Positions 1 to 7,008 of a DNA stretch of 9,572 nt are shown here, piece by piece (positions within the stretch are counted from its first letter, which is position 1; each line of letters starts with the position of its first letter). Source of the stretch: Pirellulales bacterium (GTDB lineage: Bacteria; Planctomycetota; Planctomycetia; Pirellulales; JALHLM01); the NCBI GenBank assembly GCA_022844585.1, contig JALHLM010000216.1, positions 1-9,572 on the forward strand, in the 5' to 3' direction. Both the position numbers and the translations under genes were made by a program. The notes under the pieces are model-generated. The model did no database searches, had not been told where the DNA came from, and saw only the letters and a program-made list of their open reading frames with translations.

Positions 1-355
1 CATCGCCGCTCGCGAGATCGAGGCAATACACCTTCCACTGATGCGGCGCCTGCGGCGGCTCAGGGCGATCTCCGCCGAAATACAGGCCCTTCTTCGGGGC
101 TTCCGATTCGCCGGTGTTCACGACGGTCGTCAGAAACACGCGATTCCCCCACACCACCGGCGAAGACCAGCCGCGGCCCGGGAGGTCGGTCTTCCAGAGC
201 ACGTTTTCCGTCGCGGACCAAGTGTCCGGGAGTTGCGAGTTTTCACGCTCATCGACGCCCAACGCCAACGGACCGCGAAGCTGCGGCCAATTCTCGGCGG
301 CGTTGGCGCCGGGGAGAATGAGGAGGGAGAGCAGGAGTGGGAGGAGAAATCGCAT
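1..355 (-). CDS. Secreted PQQ-like beta-propeller repeat protein, N-terminal part (cut by window edge)
   Basis: The reading frame is open from an ATG at 355 to the left edge, giving 118 codons without a stop. It starts with a classic signal peptide: residues 1-19 are Met-Arg then a Leu-rich core, with a likely cleavage after Ala-Asn-Ala. The mature part opens with NWPQLRGP and continues with WKTDLPGRGWSSPVVWGNRVF, which is the first-blade pattern of the PQQ-like beta-propeller proteins common in planctomycetes. The segment QWKVYCLDLASGD at the edge matches the end of a propeller blade. Such proteins are exported; some bind PQQ, many have no known activity, and the catalytic part is outside the window. 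No Shine-Dalgarno sequence is visible. Upstream lies the repeat element at 406-759, and no convincing promoter was found. Confidence 0.85.
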   Translation of the reverse strand, partial: MRFLLPLLLSLLILPGANAAENWPQLRGPLALGVDERENSQLPDTWSATENVLWKTDLPGRGWSSPVVWGNRVFLTTVVNTGESEAPKKGLYFGGDRPEPPQAPHQWKVYCLDLASGD

Positions 356-405
356 GGGATGGGCGCTCTTAAGCGAGGTTGTTTTGTAGGCGGCGGTATT
401 CACAG

Positions 406-759
406 GGATTCACCACGGAGAGCACGGAGGACACGGAGGAGGGAGAAGTTTGAAGTTTTCAGTGGGAGCGAGTTAGATCGTAGCGCAGGCCGTGCGCGAG
501 TTGGGTGAATTGAATTGTTGAATGTAGGCCATGAGATAGTCGTCGCACGTGACTGTAGTAAGGCCCGCCGTTGCGCGAAGGCGGGCCTTTCCCTATCTTC
601 TCAATCAGAACTTCACCATCGCAATTATAAGCGTAGTTGGCGATGCAAAACTCCCGGCACGGCCCGCCCTACTTCCCCCTCCGTTCTCTGCGTCTCAGCG
701 CCTCCGCGGTTCAATCGGATTCACCCCTCCGTGTTCTCCGTGCTCTCCGTGGTGAATCC
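406..759. repeat. Inverted-repeat intergenic element, CACGGAG family, long copy
   Basis: The outer arms are 406-439 and 726-759. They are 34 bases each and are reverse complements with one mismatch. Each arm is itself a near-tandem run of the word CACGGAG about every 9 bases. Inside the left arm follows GAAGTTTGAAGTTTTCAGTG (445-464). Inside the right arm lies a second periodic block (about 684-712, CTCTGCGTCTCAGCGCCTCC) and a linker CGGTTCAATCGGATTC. The same modules, in the same order and orientation, recur at 7009-7172. The right end stops 6 bases before the stop codon of the Gfo/Idh gene at 766. The middle, about 465-660, is not shared with the other copy and holds the hairpin at 560-589. 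No gene was recognised in this gap (356-765). Dispersed repeats of this wording are familiar from planctomycete genomes; their function is unknown. Confidence 0.8.
560..589. terminator. Strong GC-rich hairpin, possible terminator
   Basis: A perfect 10-bp stem (AAGGCCCGCC at 560-569, GGCGGGCCTT at 580-589) encloses a 10-base loop. On the plus strand it is followed by T-rich TCCCTATCTTCT, and on the minus strand by no T tract. The Gfo/Idh gene (minus) would read into it about 175 bases after its stop, so it could help end that transcript, but the lack of a T run on that strand weakens the call. It may instead be an ordinary dispersed palindrome. Confidence 0.45.
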
Positions 760-765
760 TCTGAA

Positions 766-2121
766 TCAATCTAATGTCCACGGCTCACGGTATTTCCGGC
801 TGAGCATCGCCGTGGCTTCCGCGTCGTCTTGGATTGTCTCCTTCGCCGGGTCCCAGCGCAGGCTCTCACGTCCTAAGCGCATCGCGATATTGCCGAGGTG
901 GCAGATCGTGATCGAGCGGTGGGCGGTTTCGACCGGGGCGACGCATTCGGTGCGGGTCAGGACGCCGTCGATGAAGTTGCGGAAATGGTCGTCGCTCTTG
1001 TAGAGGTGAATCTCGTTCGGGCCGATGACGGTGTCGAGCAGCTTTTTCGGTTCCGCGTCGTGCTCGCCGCGGTTCGCCCAGACTTTGCCTTCGGTTCCTT
1101 CCCAGGTGACGCCTCCGCGTTCCTTGTCGGAGATGATCATCTTCACCCCGTCGGCGTAGTGGGCTTCGAAATAAAACTCCGTCGCGGTATTCCAAAGCGG
1201 GTCGGGCGGGAAGACGCCTTTCGCCGCGCGGATTTCCACGGGGCCGGTGCCGTCCGTGCCGAGGCCCCATTGCGCGCAGTCGGGATGATGCCCTCCCCAA
1301 TCGGTGACCATGCCGCCGGAGTAATCGTAGATCCAGCGAAAATTCACGTGGCACCGCGCGGGGGCGTACGGGACGTCCGGCGCGGGTCCGAGCCAGCGGT
1401 CGTACTCGAAACCGTCCGGCACCGGCGCGGTTTGCTTCTGATCGCCGGTCTTGGCGAAATCGACGCGTCCGGCCGGCAGCCCGACGCGGACGGTATGCAC
1501 CTTGCCGATGCGTCCGTTGCGGACCAGTTCGCAGGCGCGGCGAAAATTGCTGTCGGAGCGTTGCTGGCTGCCGGTCTGAAAGATGACGTTGTGTTGCTTG
1601 ACCGCATCGCTCATCCGGCGCCCTTCGACGATCGTCAGCGACAGCGGCTTCTGGCAATAGATATCCTTCTTCGCCCGCGCCGCCGCGATGACGGGAATCG
1701 CATGCCAATGATCGGGCGTGCAGATCTCCACGGCGTCGACGTCGTCGCGGCCGAGCACTTCGCCGAAATCGACGTACGCGTCGCAACCCTTGTACGAGCC
1801 GGAGGCCTTGGCCGCGGCGTAATGCTCCTCGACCAACTGCTTAGCTGGCTCGCGCCCACCCAGCTTGCCGTCCCAATAGCCGAGACTCCCACGATTCACA
1901 TCGCACACGGCCACCAACTGCACGCGCTCATCCGGCAGAAAGCTCCGCAGATCATTGAAGCCCTGGTTACCGGTGCCGATCATCGCCACGTTCACGCGAT
2001 TACTCGGCGCAACCTGCCCCCGGCCGAGCGCCGAAGCGGGAATGATCGTGGGAAAACCAAACGCGGCAGCGGTGACGGCGGTGGTTTTGAGGAACTGGCG
2101 GCGGGAGGTGCGTTGGGACAT
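766..2121 (-). CDS. Tat-exported Gfo/Idh/MocA family oxidoreductase
   Basis: This is a 451-residue NAD(P)-dependent sugar or polyol oxidoreductase family protein; the actual substrate cannot be read from sequence. The N-terminus has a twin-arginine signal (SRRQFLKTT, residues 6-14) followed by an Ala-rich hydrophobic stretch, so it is probably exported folded with its cofactor. The Rossmann nucleotide-binding motif is IGTGNQG (residues 48-54). VEICTPDHWH (131-140) and QKPLSLTI (157-164, a variant of the family's EKP motif) follow. DWGGHHPDCAQWGLG (274-288) is the family's conserved catalytic-region signature in its second domain. The C-terminal SDDHFRNFIDGV (376-387) and ETAHRSITICHLGNIA (398-413) are typical of planctomycete and Bacteroidetes members. 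The ATG at 2121 is chosen because it directly precedes the Tat signal. It lies 70 bases downstream of the membrane-protein gene, and the gap has its own promoter-like sequence. Confidence 0.93.
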   Translation of the reverse strand: MSQRTSRRQFLKTTAVTAAAFGFPTIIPASALGRGQVAPSNRVNVAMIGTGNQGFNDLRSFLPDERVQLVAVCDVNRGSLGYWDGKLGGREPAKQLVEEHYAAAKASGSYKGCDAYVDFGEVLGRDDVDAVEICTPDHWHAIPVIAAARAKKDIYCQKPLSLTIVEGRRMSDAVKQHNVIFQTGSQQRSDSNFRRACELVRNGRIGKVHTVRVGLPAGRVDFAKTGDQKQTAPVPDGFEYDRWLGPAPDVPYAPARCHVNFRWIYDYSGGMVTDWGGHHPDCAQWGLGTDGTGPVEIRAAKGVFPPDPLWNTATEFYFEAHYADGVKMIISDKERGGVTWEGTEGKVWANRGEHDAEPKKLLDTVIGPNEIHLYKSDDHFRNFIDGVLTRTECVAPVETAHRSITICHLGNIAMRLGRESLRWDPAKETIQDDAEATAMLSRKYREPWTLD

Positions 2122-2162
2122 GGCGGAGGGCTCGGTGAGTGGGCGACGATAGATGTAGCGAC

Positions 2163-2191
2163 AATATAGCCGCGGCGTGATGCGGCAACAA
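2163..2191 (-). promoter_or_regulatory. Sigma-70-like promoter for the Gfo/Idh gene
   Basis: Read on the minus strand, TTGTTG (2191-2186) and TATATT (2168-2163) are separated by exactly 17 bases. The -10 box matches TATAAT at five of six positions; the -35 box matches TTGACA only in its first three. Transcription would start near 2156, giving a leader of about 35 bases before the ATG at 2121. The -35 box begins directly after the stop codon of the upstream membrane-protein gene, which suggests the oxidoreductase can be transcribed independently of it. Confidence 0.5.
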
Positions 2192-3484
2192 TCAATCGTG
2201 CGGTTCTGGCGACGGCTCTTTCAGCAGGTCCTCGCCGGGAACGGATTGGAGGAGGCGTTTGAATTCTTCGGCGATCGCGATCTGATCTACTGTTGAATCT
2301 TTCGCCCATGCAATGTAACGACGCATGTCCGGTGCGGCTTCGCGAATGACACGATTGCGCTCGGGGTGCAGATCGAGAAAGACCGAATGGGCGCGGAAAT
2401 CACCTTCGTGCTCGTCCCCTGGATACCACTGAAACGAAGCGTCGGCGAATCGCTCTTCGGCAATCGACCAGTAAAGGTCCTTGACCCAGCCTGCGACGGG
2501 CTCGGTGGAAATCGCAGTTAAGACTTCGCCTAGGTCAGGTTGAGTGATGCGCTCACCCCAGCGCGGCGGCGGTAACCAGTTCGGTGGAAACTCGTCACGT
2601 TGATGCTCAGACATCATGGCCAGCCCGTGCGGCAGGTCGCCGTGGATGAGTTCGCGTTCCACGCGATAGCGCAAGAATTGTTGCGGTTGTGTGAAAGGGA
2701 TGATGGCCGCCCAGATGGCGATGGAGAGTGCTCCAACTATCCAAGAGGAGCGATGCACCTTGCGCTGTAGTGGCGGCTTGTCGGGCGTCGACCAGCTGCT
2801 TCGCGAAGCACTGAAACTGCCGGTTGCAACAGCGAACAGAATTGGCCAAAGCAGGACGCTAAAGCAACACGACATCCCTGCAACGCTAGCGTTCAACTGC
2901 TCAAGTGCATTGAGTCGCACACCGCCCATGACCTGAAACACGGGCCGCGGCATCGTAAACGAGGCGACGAGAACGATTGTATCCGCGAACAAGAGCACTA
3001 AGCAGAGCACCAGTCCAAACGGAGCGGAGAACATGCACGATGCAGCGCGCGAGATCAGAAGCACGCGCCATATCGCTACGATCGCAAGAAACCAATAGTT
3101 GGTCACAGCCGCATCGTAGGGCGATAGAAAACGTTCGACAGGAATCGCATAGAGCCAGGCCAGCGGCGCAGTCATCCAATAGAGCGTGAGAAAGTCTGGA
3201 TAGAGTTCCCAGAAGCCTCGCCCGTTTGCTCCGTTGCTGACAGCCGCTCCATAAAGGAGAGCGTACAACAGAAACGACGTCACCAGCGAGGCCCCGACGG
3301 GGATTAACAGGTACCACGGCTCGTGCCAAAGGCTCTCGGCGTCGTACTCGCGGGCGAATCCGGCCGAGATGACGAAGATCAATCCGAGCCACAAGGCGCG
3401 CGGGCATTCCAGCAAGGATTGAATCGCTTGTTTATCGCCGAATAGGTATCGCAGGATGGTTGTCGCGCTTACGGGCTCTGGCAT
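2192..3484 (-). CDS. Polytopic membrane protein of unknown function
   Basis: This 430-residue protein has about seven hydrophobic segments, at residues 31-44, 57-81, 97-115, 130-148, 154-176, 205-222 and 247-264. It ends in a soluble tail of roughly 165 residues rich in charged residues and Trp/Pro (QFLRYRVERELIHGDLP through LLKEPSPEPHD). The N-terminal part, ALWLGLIFVISAGFAREYD then HEPWYLLIPVGASL, resembles a hypothetical membrane-protein type I associate with planctomycetes, but I cannot name a function. No transporter, protease or transferase motif was seen. The ATG at 3484 lies inside the 3' end of the radical SAM gene (16-base overlap), with AGGA eight bases upstream, so the two are probably translationally coupled. 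The soluble tail may be cytoplasmic or periplasmic; topology was not computed. Confidence 0.85.
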   Translation of the reverse strand: MPEPVSATTILRYLFGDKQAIQSLLECPRALWLGLIFVISAGFAREYDAESLWHEPWYLLIPVGASLVTSFLLYALLYGAAVSNGANGRGFWELYPDFLTLYWMTAPLAWLYAIPVERFLSPYDAAVTNYWFLAIVAIWRVLLISRAASCMFSAPFGLVLCLVLLFADTIVLVASFTMPRPVFQVMGGVRLNALEQLNASVAGMSCCFSVLLWPILFAVATGSFSASRSSWSTPDKPPLQRKVHRSSWIVGALSIAIWAAIIPFTQPQQFLRYRVERELIHGDLPHGLAMMSEHQRDEFPPNWLPPPRWGERITQPDLGEVLTAISTEPVAGWVKDLYWSIAEERFADASFQWYPGDEHEGDFRAHSVFLDLHPERNRVIREAAPDMRRYIAWAKDSTVDQIAIAEEFKRLLQSVPGEDLLKEPSPEPHD

Positions 3485-4839
3485 GGATGGATTCCTGCTT
3501 CATCAACCAATTTGCTGCAGCGCGACTTGCTTCGCAGGGCGTGGCCTTTGCGCCAGACTTCACGGCGAATGCGGTCACGGCGTTGCGACGCCGCATCGCT
3601 GAAGACGGCGCGCAACACGTCACGGAACGCTTGTTCCAATTCTTCGACCGGCATCCTATCCGGGCGGTACGTGACATCAAACAGCGTATAGTGCGACCAG
3701 TCGCGATCATTGAGCAATCGCCCTTGCTCCGCCAGGCGGCGGCGCAGTTGCGTGCCTGGGAAAGGGGTTTGCAGGGTGATTTGAATATCGGCGAAGGGAC
3801 TCGTCAGCAAGAAATCGACTAGTCGGTCGATCGACGTCCTGGTTTCTCCATCCGCGCCGAGAATGAAGCATCCATTGACTGCCACGCCGGCCGCCTGAAT
3901 ACGTTCGACGGCGGCCAGAACACGGTCTAACTCCGCTTGCTTCTGGCCCATGCCGGGATAGCGGAACACCAACGACTCGACGCCCATCAGCACTTGCAGG
4001 CATCCGGAGCGGGCCAGTCCGGCGAGCACTTCGGGCCGTTCGCCGATGCGCCAGTCCGCTTCGGTGAAGTATCGTGCGCCGCTGCGTTCCAGCACTTCGA
4101 ACAATTCGTCCGGGGAGCGCGATCCAGCGAACGTGTTGTCGTCGGCCAGTTCAATCACCGGACGCGGCGACAAGCGAGCAATGGCCTGCAATTCCTCATC
4201 AAAGCGCGCGGCGGGCTTCTCGACAAACCCGCCGAGCAGCCGGCTCGCGGCGCAGAAATCGCAAGCCAGCGGGCAACCTCGCTGGGTTTGCAACGTGTAT
4301 CGCGCCATATCTCCGTTAAGCAAGTCAAAACGTGGCATCGTCCACGCAATCGGCGCCGGCCGTTTGCGGGCGTCGTAGACGGTGCGTAGCTGTCCTGCGC
4401 GAGCGTCCGACAATACTTCGCGCCAGACTGGTTCCGCGGGGCCGACGACGACGGCGTCGCAGAATCGCGCCGCCTCGTCCGGCATGGCCGTGGCATGCAA
4501 ACCACCGATGACGGTACGCACGCCTGTCGCGCGTAACTTCTCACTGAGGCGGTAGGCATCGAGCACTGAAGCCGTGAGCGCTGAGATGGCGACCAGGTCA
4601 GGATGGCCCGATAGAATGCGATCGACGGCCGATTGGTCGATTGTGTCCAGCGGCAGATAGTCGCACGTCCAGTCGTGCGGCAACATACCGGCCAGCGTTA
4701 GCAGTCCGAGCGCAGGAAGTTGGCCGATGGCCCGGGCGCGGTCGTGCAGGCCCGGCAGGGACATGCCGAGTTCCAGCATTTCCGCTTCGCGGACGCGAAA
4801 GCCGACGAGGGGTACGAAGGTAACGTGGGGCACGCGCAA
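3469..4839 (-). CDS. B12-binding-type radical SAM protein
   Basis: This is a 456-residue radical SAM enzyme; the reaction and substrate are not identifiable. The N-terminal region (about 1-150) has the cobalamin-binding-like Rossmann pattern: PALGLLTLAGML (42-53), DLVAISALTASV (81-92), IGGLHATAMPDEA (111-123) and the 'GPAEPVW' block (133-139). No DxHxxG cobalamin-ligand motif is visible, as in many family members. The radical SAM core follows, with the cluster motif CPLACDFC (Cys189, Cys193, Cys196). Further core blocks are ELADDNTF (230-237), the ADWRIGERPE block (261-270), VLMGVES (283-289) and QTPFPGTQL (357-365). The C-terminus is basic. The longest frame starts at TTG 4839; GTG at 4833 is an equally possible start and removes two residues. 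An in-frame stop lies ten codons upstream and neither start has a clear ribosome-binding site. It overlaps the membrane-protein gene by 16 bases, suggesting a shared pathway at the membrane. Confidence 0.9.
   Translation of the reverse strand: MRVPHVTFVPLVGFRVREAEMLELGMSLPGLHDRARAIGQLPALGLLTLAGMLPHDWTCDYLPLDTIDQSAVDRILSGHPDLVAISALTASVLDAYRLSEKLRATGVRTVIGGLHATAMPDEAARFCDAVVVGPAEPVWREVLSDARAGQLRTVYDARKRPAPIAWTMPRFDLLNGDMARYTLQTQRGCPLACDFCAASRLLGGFVEKPAARFDEELQAIARLSPRPVIELADDNTFAGSRSPDELFEVLERSGARYFTEADWRIGERPEVLAGLARSGCLQVLMGVESLVFRYPGMGQKQAELDRVLAAVERIQAAGVAVNGCFILGADGETRTSIDRLVDFLLTSPFADIQITLQTPFPGTQLRRRLAEQGRLLNDRDWSHYTLFDVTYRPDRMPVEELEQAFRDVLRAVFSDAASQRRDRIRREVWRKGHALRSKSRCSKLVDEAGIHPCQSP
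3493..3496 (-). promoter_or_regulatory. Shine-Dalgarno site deciding the membrane-protein start
   Basis: On the minus strand AGGA lies eight bases before the ATG at 3484, within the coding end of the radical SAM gene. It supports this start and re-initiation or coupling between the overlapping genes. Confidence 0.55.
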
Positions 4840-5018
4840 TACTGCAGCTTGGTGATGGACTTCGCTTCATCATAAGCGATCTCGCAGCGCGGCGCGCTAT
4901 GTGCGTCGATGTTCGGTGTTTTTTCGCTGCCGGCCTTGTGGGTCGCGCAATATACTAACGCCGCTGGCGAATCTCCTGCGCGGGTGCGATAATTCGCCGC
5001 AACAGCGTCGGCGCCGTT

Positions 5019-5084
5019 AAGCCCAGGGAAGGCCTCCGATAACCGTTAGCGATGGGGACGTCTTCGAGGGCCTTCCCTGGGCTT
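5019..5084. repeat. Perfect 16-bp inverted repeat with 34-base spacer
   Basis: AAGCCCAGGGAAGGCC (5019-5034) and GGCCTTCCCTGGGCTT (5069-5084) are exact reverse complements. Allowing one bulged G, pairing extends two more bases inward. The 34-base spacer contains GATAACCGTTAGCGATGG. The right arm ends 86 bases before the ATG at 5171, so the hairpin would lie in the leader or promoter region of the beta-propeller gene. It could be a dispersed palindrome, a terminator-like or anti-read-through structure between divergent genes, or a protein-binding site. Confidence 0.75.
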
Positions 5085-5095
5085 GGCGAGTTGGT

Positions 5096-5119
5096 GGTTT
5101 GGCGGTTTGGCCGTTTGGC
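5096..5119. repeat. Three tandem octamers (GGTTTGGC-type)
   Basis: GGTTTGGC at 5096-5103 and 5104-5111 is followed by CGTTTGGC at 5112-5119. These are three head-to-tail 8-base units directly after the inverted repeat and 51 bases before the start codon of the beta-propeller gene. Such a short perfect tandem could vary in copy number by replication slippage. No function can be assigned. Confidence 0.6.
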
Positions 5120-5170
5120 CGAGGGCGCGACGTCTTCTTGTCTTCTCTTTTCGCTCAAATTGCTCATTGC

Positions 5171-6988
5171 ATGAAAAACCGAATTCCGTCGCGGCTCTTC
5201 GCTGTTCTTGTCGCCGTCATCGCCCTGGGCTGGTCATCTCTGGCCGTCGCCGCGGCGCCGGAGGCGGCGGATTGGCCGATGTATAACCGTGACGTGGCTG
5301 GGTGGCGGTTCAATGCGGCGGAGACGACGCTGTCGCCGGAGAACGTGGGCGGGCTCGTGGAAAAATGGCGGTTTCCGGCCGAGGGTTCCGGGCAATTGGT
5401 CGGCGTGATTCATGCCACGCCGAGTGTGGTGAATGGCTGCGTCTATTTCGGGACCGCGACCGAGGCGACGTTCTATGCGCTGCGGCCGGATGGGTCGCTC
5501 AAATGGTCGTATCGCAATCCGGCGTATCCGCCGATCAAGGCGGAGAGCGACGGCGGCGCGAATGATGTGACGGACAAGCTCCGGTTTCGCGGGTCGGATC
5601 AGGGGATTATGACTTCGGCGCTGGTGACCGAGGACGCCGTGTACTTCGGCGACCTGGGCGGGTGGATTTACGCGCTCGATCGCGCGACCGGCGCGGAGCG
5701 GTGGAAGGTGCATACCCGGGCGGACGGGTTTCCGGGGGCGCATCCGTTGAATTGGGTGTTCGCGTCGCCGATTCTGGCCGACGGTAAGATCGTGCTGGGG
5801 GGCGGGGCGCTGGAGCAGTTGATCGCGGGGACGCCGTTTTACAAAGGGAGCAGCGGGCGCGGATTTGTCGTCGCGCTCGATCCCAGCGACGGGCACGTCG
5901 TGTGGAAGTACGACGTGGGGCCGAAGCCGGAGCCGCTCGATCCGCCGATCGTGATGAAAGATTCTTGGGGCGAGCACAAGTTTTATTTTGGGCCCGGCAC
6001 CAGTTCGATTTGGAGTTCGCCGTCGTTCGACGCGGAGTCGGGGACGATTTACTTCGGCAGCGACGTGAACACCTCGCCGCGGAAGCCGACCGACGACAAC
6101 CCGGCGCTGCACACGCGGGAATCGTGCGCGGTGATCGCGCTCGATGTGAAGTCGGGCGGCGAAAAATGGGTAACGCAGATCAATCCCGGCGACGTCTGGA
6201 CAAACGCGATGCGTTCCTACAATCCGGACGAAAAGCGCTACAAGGATCAATCGATCGGCGACACGCCAAAAGTGCTGACCATCGATGTGAAAGGAACGCC
6301 GACGAAAGTCGTCGGGGCGGGTTGCAAGAACGGCGGGGTCTATGTGTTCCGCGCGGAGAACGGGGAATTGCTCGCGCACACGCCGCTCTATCTCGGGCCG
6401 CCCTCGTATCCGCTCACGCCGACGCCGGACCCGCGCGTGCTGGCGTTGCCGAGCGCGATTGGCGGGTTGCAATCCGGCTGCGCGACGGACGGGGCGTCGA
6501 TCTTCACCAACGGTATCGACACGGTCCGGTTCGGATCCCAGGCGACGCCCGCCGCCAGCGGCTCGCCGCCGACCGGCGGGCGCGTGACCGCCGTGAGCGC
6601 GGATTTGTCGCAAGAGTTATGGCGGCACGAGCGGCCGAAGGTGGAGAAGATCGGCGGCCCAGCGCCGAAGCCAGCTTACACGAACGTGGGTGACCCGGTG
6701 GCGTCAGGGATTGCAATCGCTAACGGCGTGGCGTACTTCACAACGGTCGCAAGCGGCAAGCTGGTCGCGGTGAACGCGAAAAGCGGCGAGTTGATCAAGG
6801 AGATCTACCTCGGCCCAGTCTGGAGCGGCCCGTCGGTATCACGCGGGCGGGTGTATGTCGGGACAGGCAATACACTGTTCTCGCCGGGGGATTACGAGTC
6901 GTTCTTCCCGAAGCAATACACGGGCGTGCTCTATTCGTTCGGACTTTCCGGGGAGGATGAGGTGGACAAACTCGGCACTGGCGAGTGA
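5171..6988 (+). CDS. Secreted PQQ-binding-like beta-propeller protein, polyvinyl alcohol dehydrogenase-like
   Basis: This 605-residue exported protein has a signal peptide at residues 1-28 (basic MKNRIPSR, a hydrophobic core, then AVAAAP). Mature sequence begins DWPMYNRDVAGWRF, as in quinoprotein dehydrogenases of the polyvinyl alcohol dehydrogenase type. Blade-end repeats of the form Y-A-L-D-x-x-T/S-G-x-x-x-W recur near 102-114, 167-180, 233-249, 322-334, 391-401 and 532-542. SSIWSSPSFDAESGTIYFGSD (278-298) matches the substrate-side blade of that group. There is no vicinal Cys-Cys pair and no C-terminal haem-c CxxCH, so any electron acceptor would be a separate protein and PQQ use is unproven. 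The frame can be extended to TTG at 5099, but ATG 5171 is preferred because it begins the signal peptide. The gene ends 20 bases before the CACGGAG element and converges on the lipoprotein gene. Confidence 0.88.
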   Translation: MKNRIPSRLFAVLVAVIALGWSSLAVAAAPEAADWPMYNRDVAGWRFNAAETTLSPENVGGLVEKWRFPAEGSGQLVGVIHATPSVVNGCVYFGTATEATFYALRPDGSLKWSYRNPAYPPIKAESDGGANDVTDKLRFRGSDQGIMTSALVTEDAVYFGDLGGWIYALDRATGAERWKVHTRADGFPGAHPLNWVFASPILADGKIVLGGGALEQLIAGTPFYKGSSGRGFVVALDPSDGHVVWKYDVGPKPEPLDPPIVMKDSWGEHKFYFGPGTSSIWSSPSFDAESGTIYFGSDVNTSPRKPTDDNPALHTRESCAVIALDVKSGGEKWVTQINPGDVWTNAMRSYNPDEKRYKDQSIGDTPKVLTIDVKGTPTKVVGAGCKNGGVYVFRAENGELLAHTPLYLGPPSYPLTPTPDPRVLALPSAIGGLQSGCATDGASIFTNGIDTVRFGSQATPAASGSPPTGGRVTAVSADLSQELWRHERPKVEKIGGPAPKPAYTNVGDPVASGIAIANGVAYFTTVASGKLVAVNAKSGELIKEIYLGPVWSGPSVSRGRVYVGTGNTLFSPGDYESFFPKQYTGVLYSFGLSGEDEVDKLGTGE

Positions 6989-7008
6989 GGCTAGGCCTTG
7001 CGCGGGGG

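Larger units (their letters stand above)
4840..5170. other. Divergent intergenic region between radical SAM and beta-propeller genes
   Basis: These 331 bases carry no convincing gene. They must hold the promoters of both divergent genes, but no clear -35/-10 pair was found. TATACT at 4951-4956 (plus) and TATGAT at 4874-4869 (minus) are -10-like words without good -35 partners. The region also holds a short inverted pair GGCGAAT/ATTCGCC (4966-4972, 4992-4998), the 16-bp inverted repeat at 5019-5084 and the tandem octamers at 5096-5119. Confidence 0.6.

Noticed and set aside
406..759. Possible CRISPR array or insertion sequence
   Set aside because: The repeat words are 8-9 bases apart with no spacers, no transposase frame lies within, and no target-site duplication was recognised.
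515..1003. 162-codon open frame on the plus strand
   Set aside because: It runs through the intergenic element and into the antisense of the Gfo/Idh gene, with no domain or signal.
898..2169. 423-codon open frame on the plus strand
   Set aside because: It lies opposite the Gfo/Idh gene, whose protein has all family motifs. The plus-strand product shows no recognisable domain and is a GC-rich antisense shadow.
4951..4956. TATACT as -10 box for the beta-propeller gene
   Set aside because: There is no acceptable -35 at 16-18 bases, and it would place the inverted repeat in a leader of more than 200 bases.
5099..5170. 24-codon N-terminal extension of the beta-propeller protein from TTG
   Set aside because: It translates the tandem octamers and would bury the signal peptide behind a non-hydrophobic leader. 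ATG 5171 gives a normal signal peptide.
5234..6613. 459-codon open frame on the minus strand
   Set aside because: It is antisense to the beta-propeller gene, with an Arg-rich low-complexity translation typical of shadow frames in GC-rich DNA.
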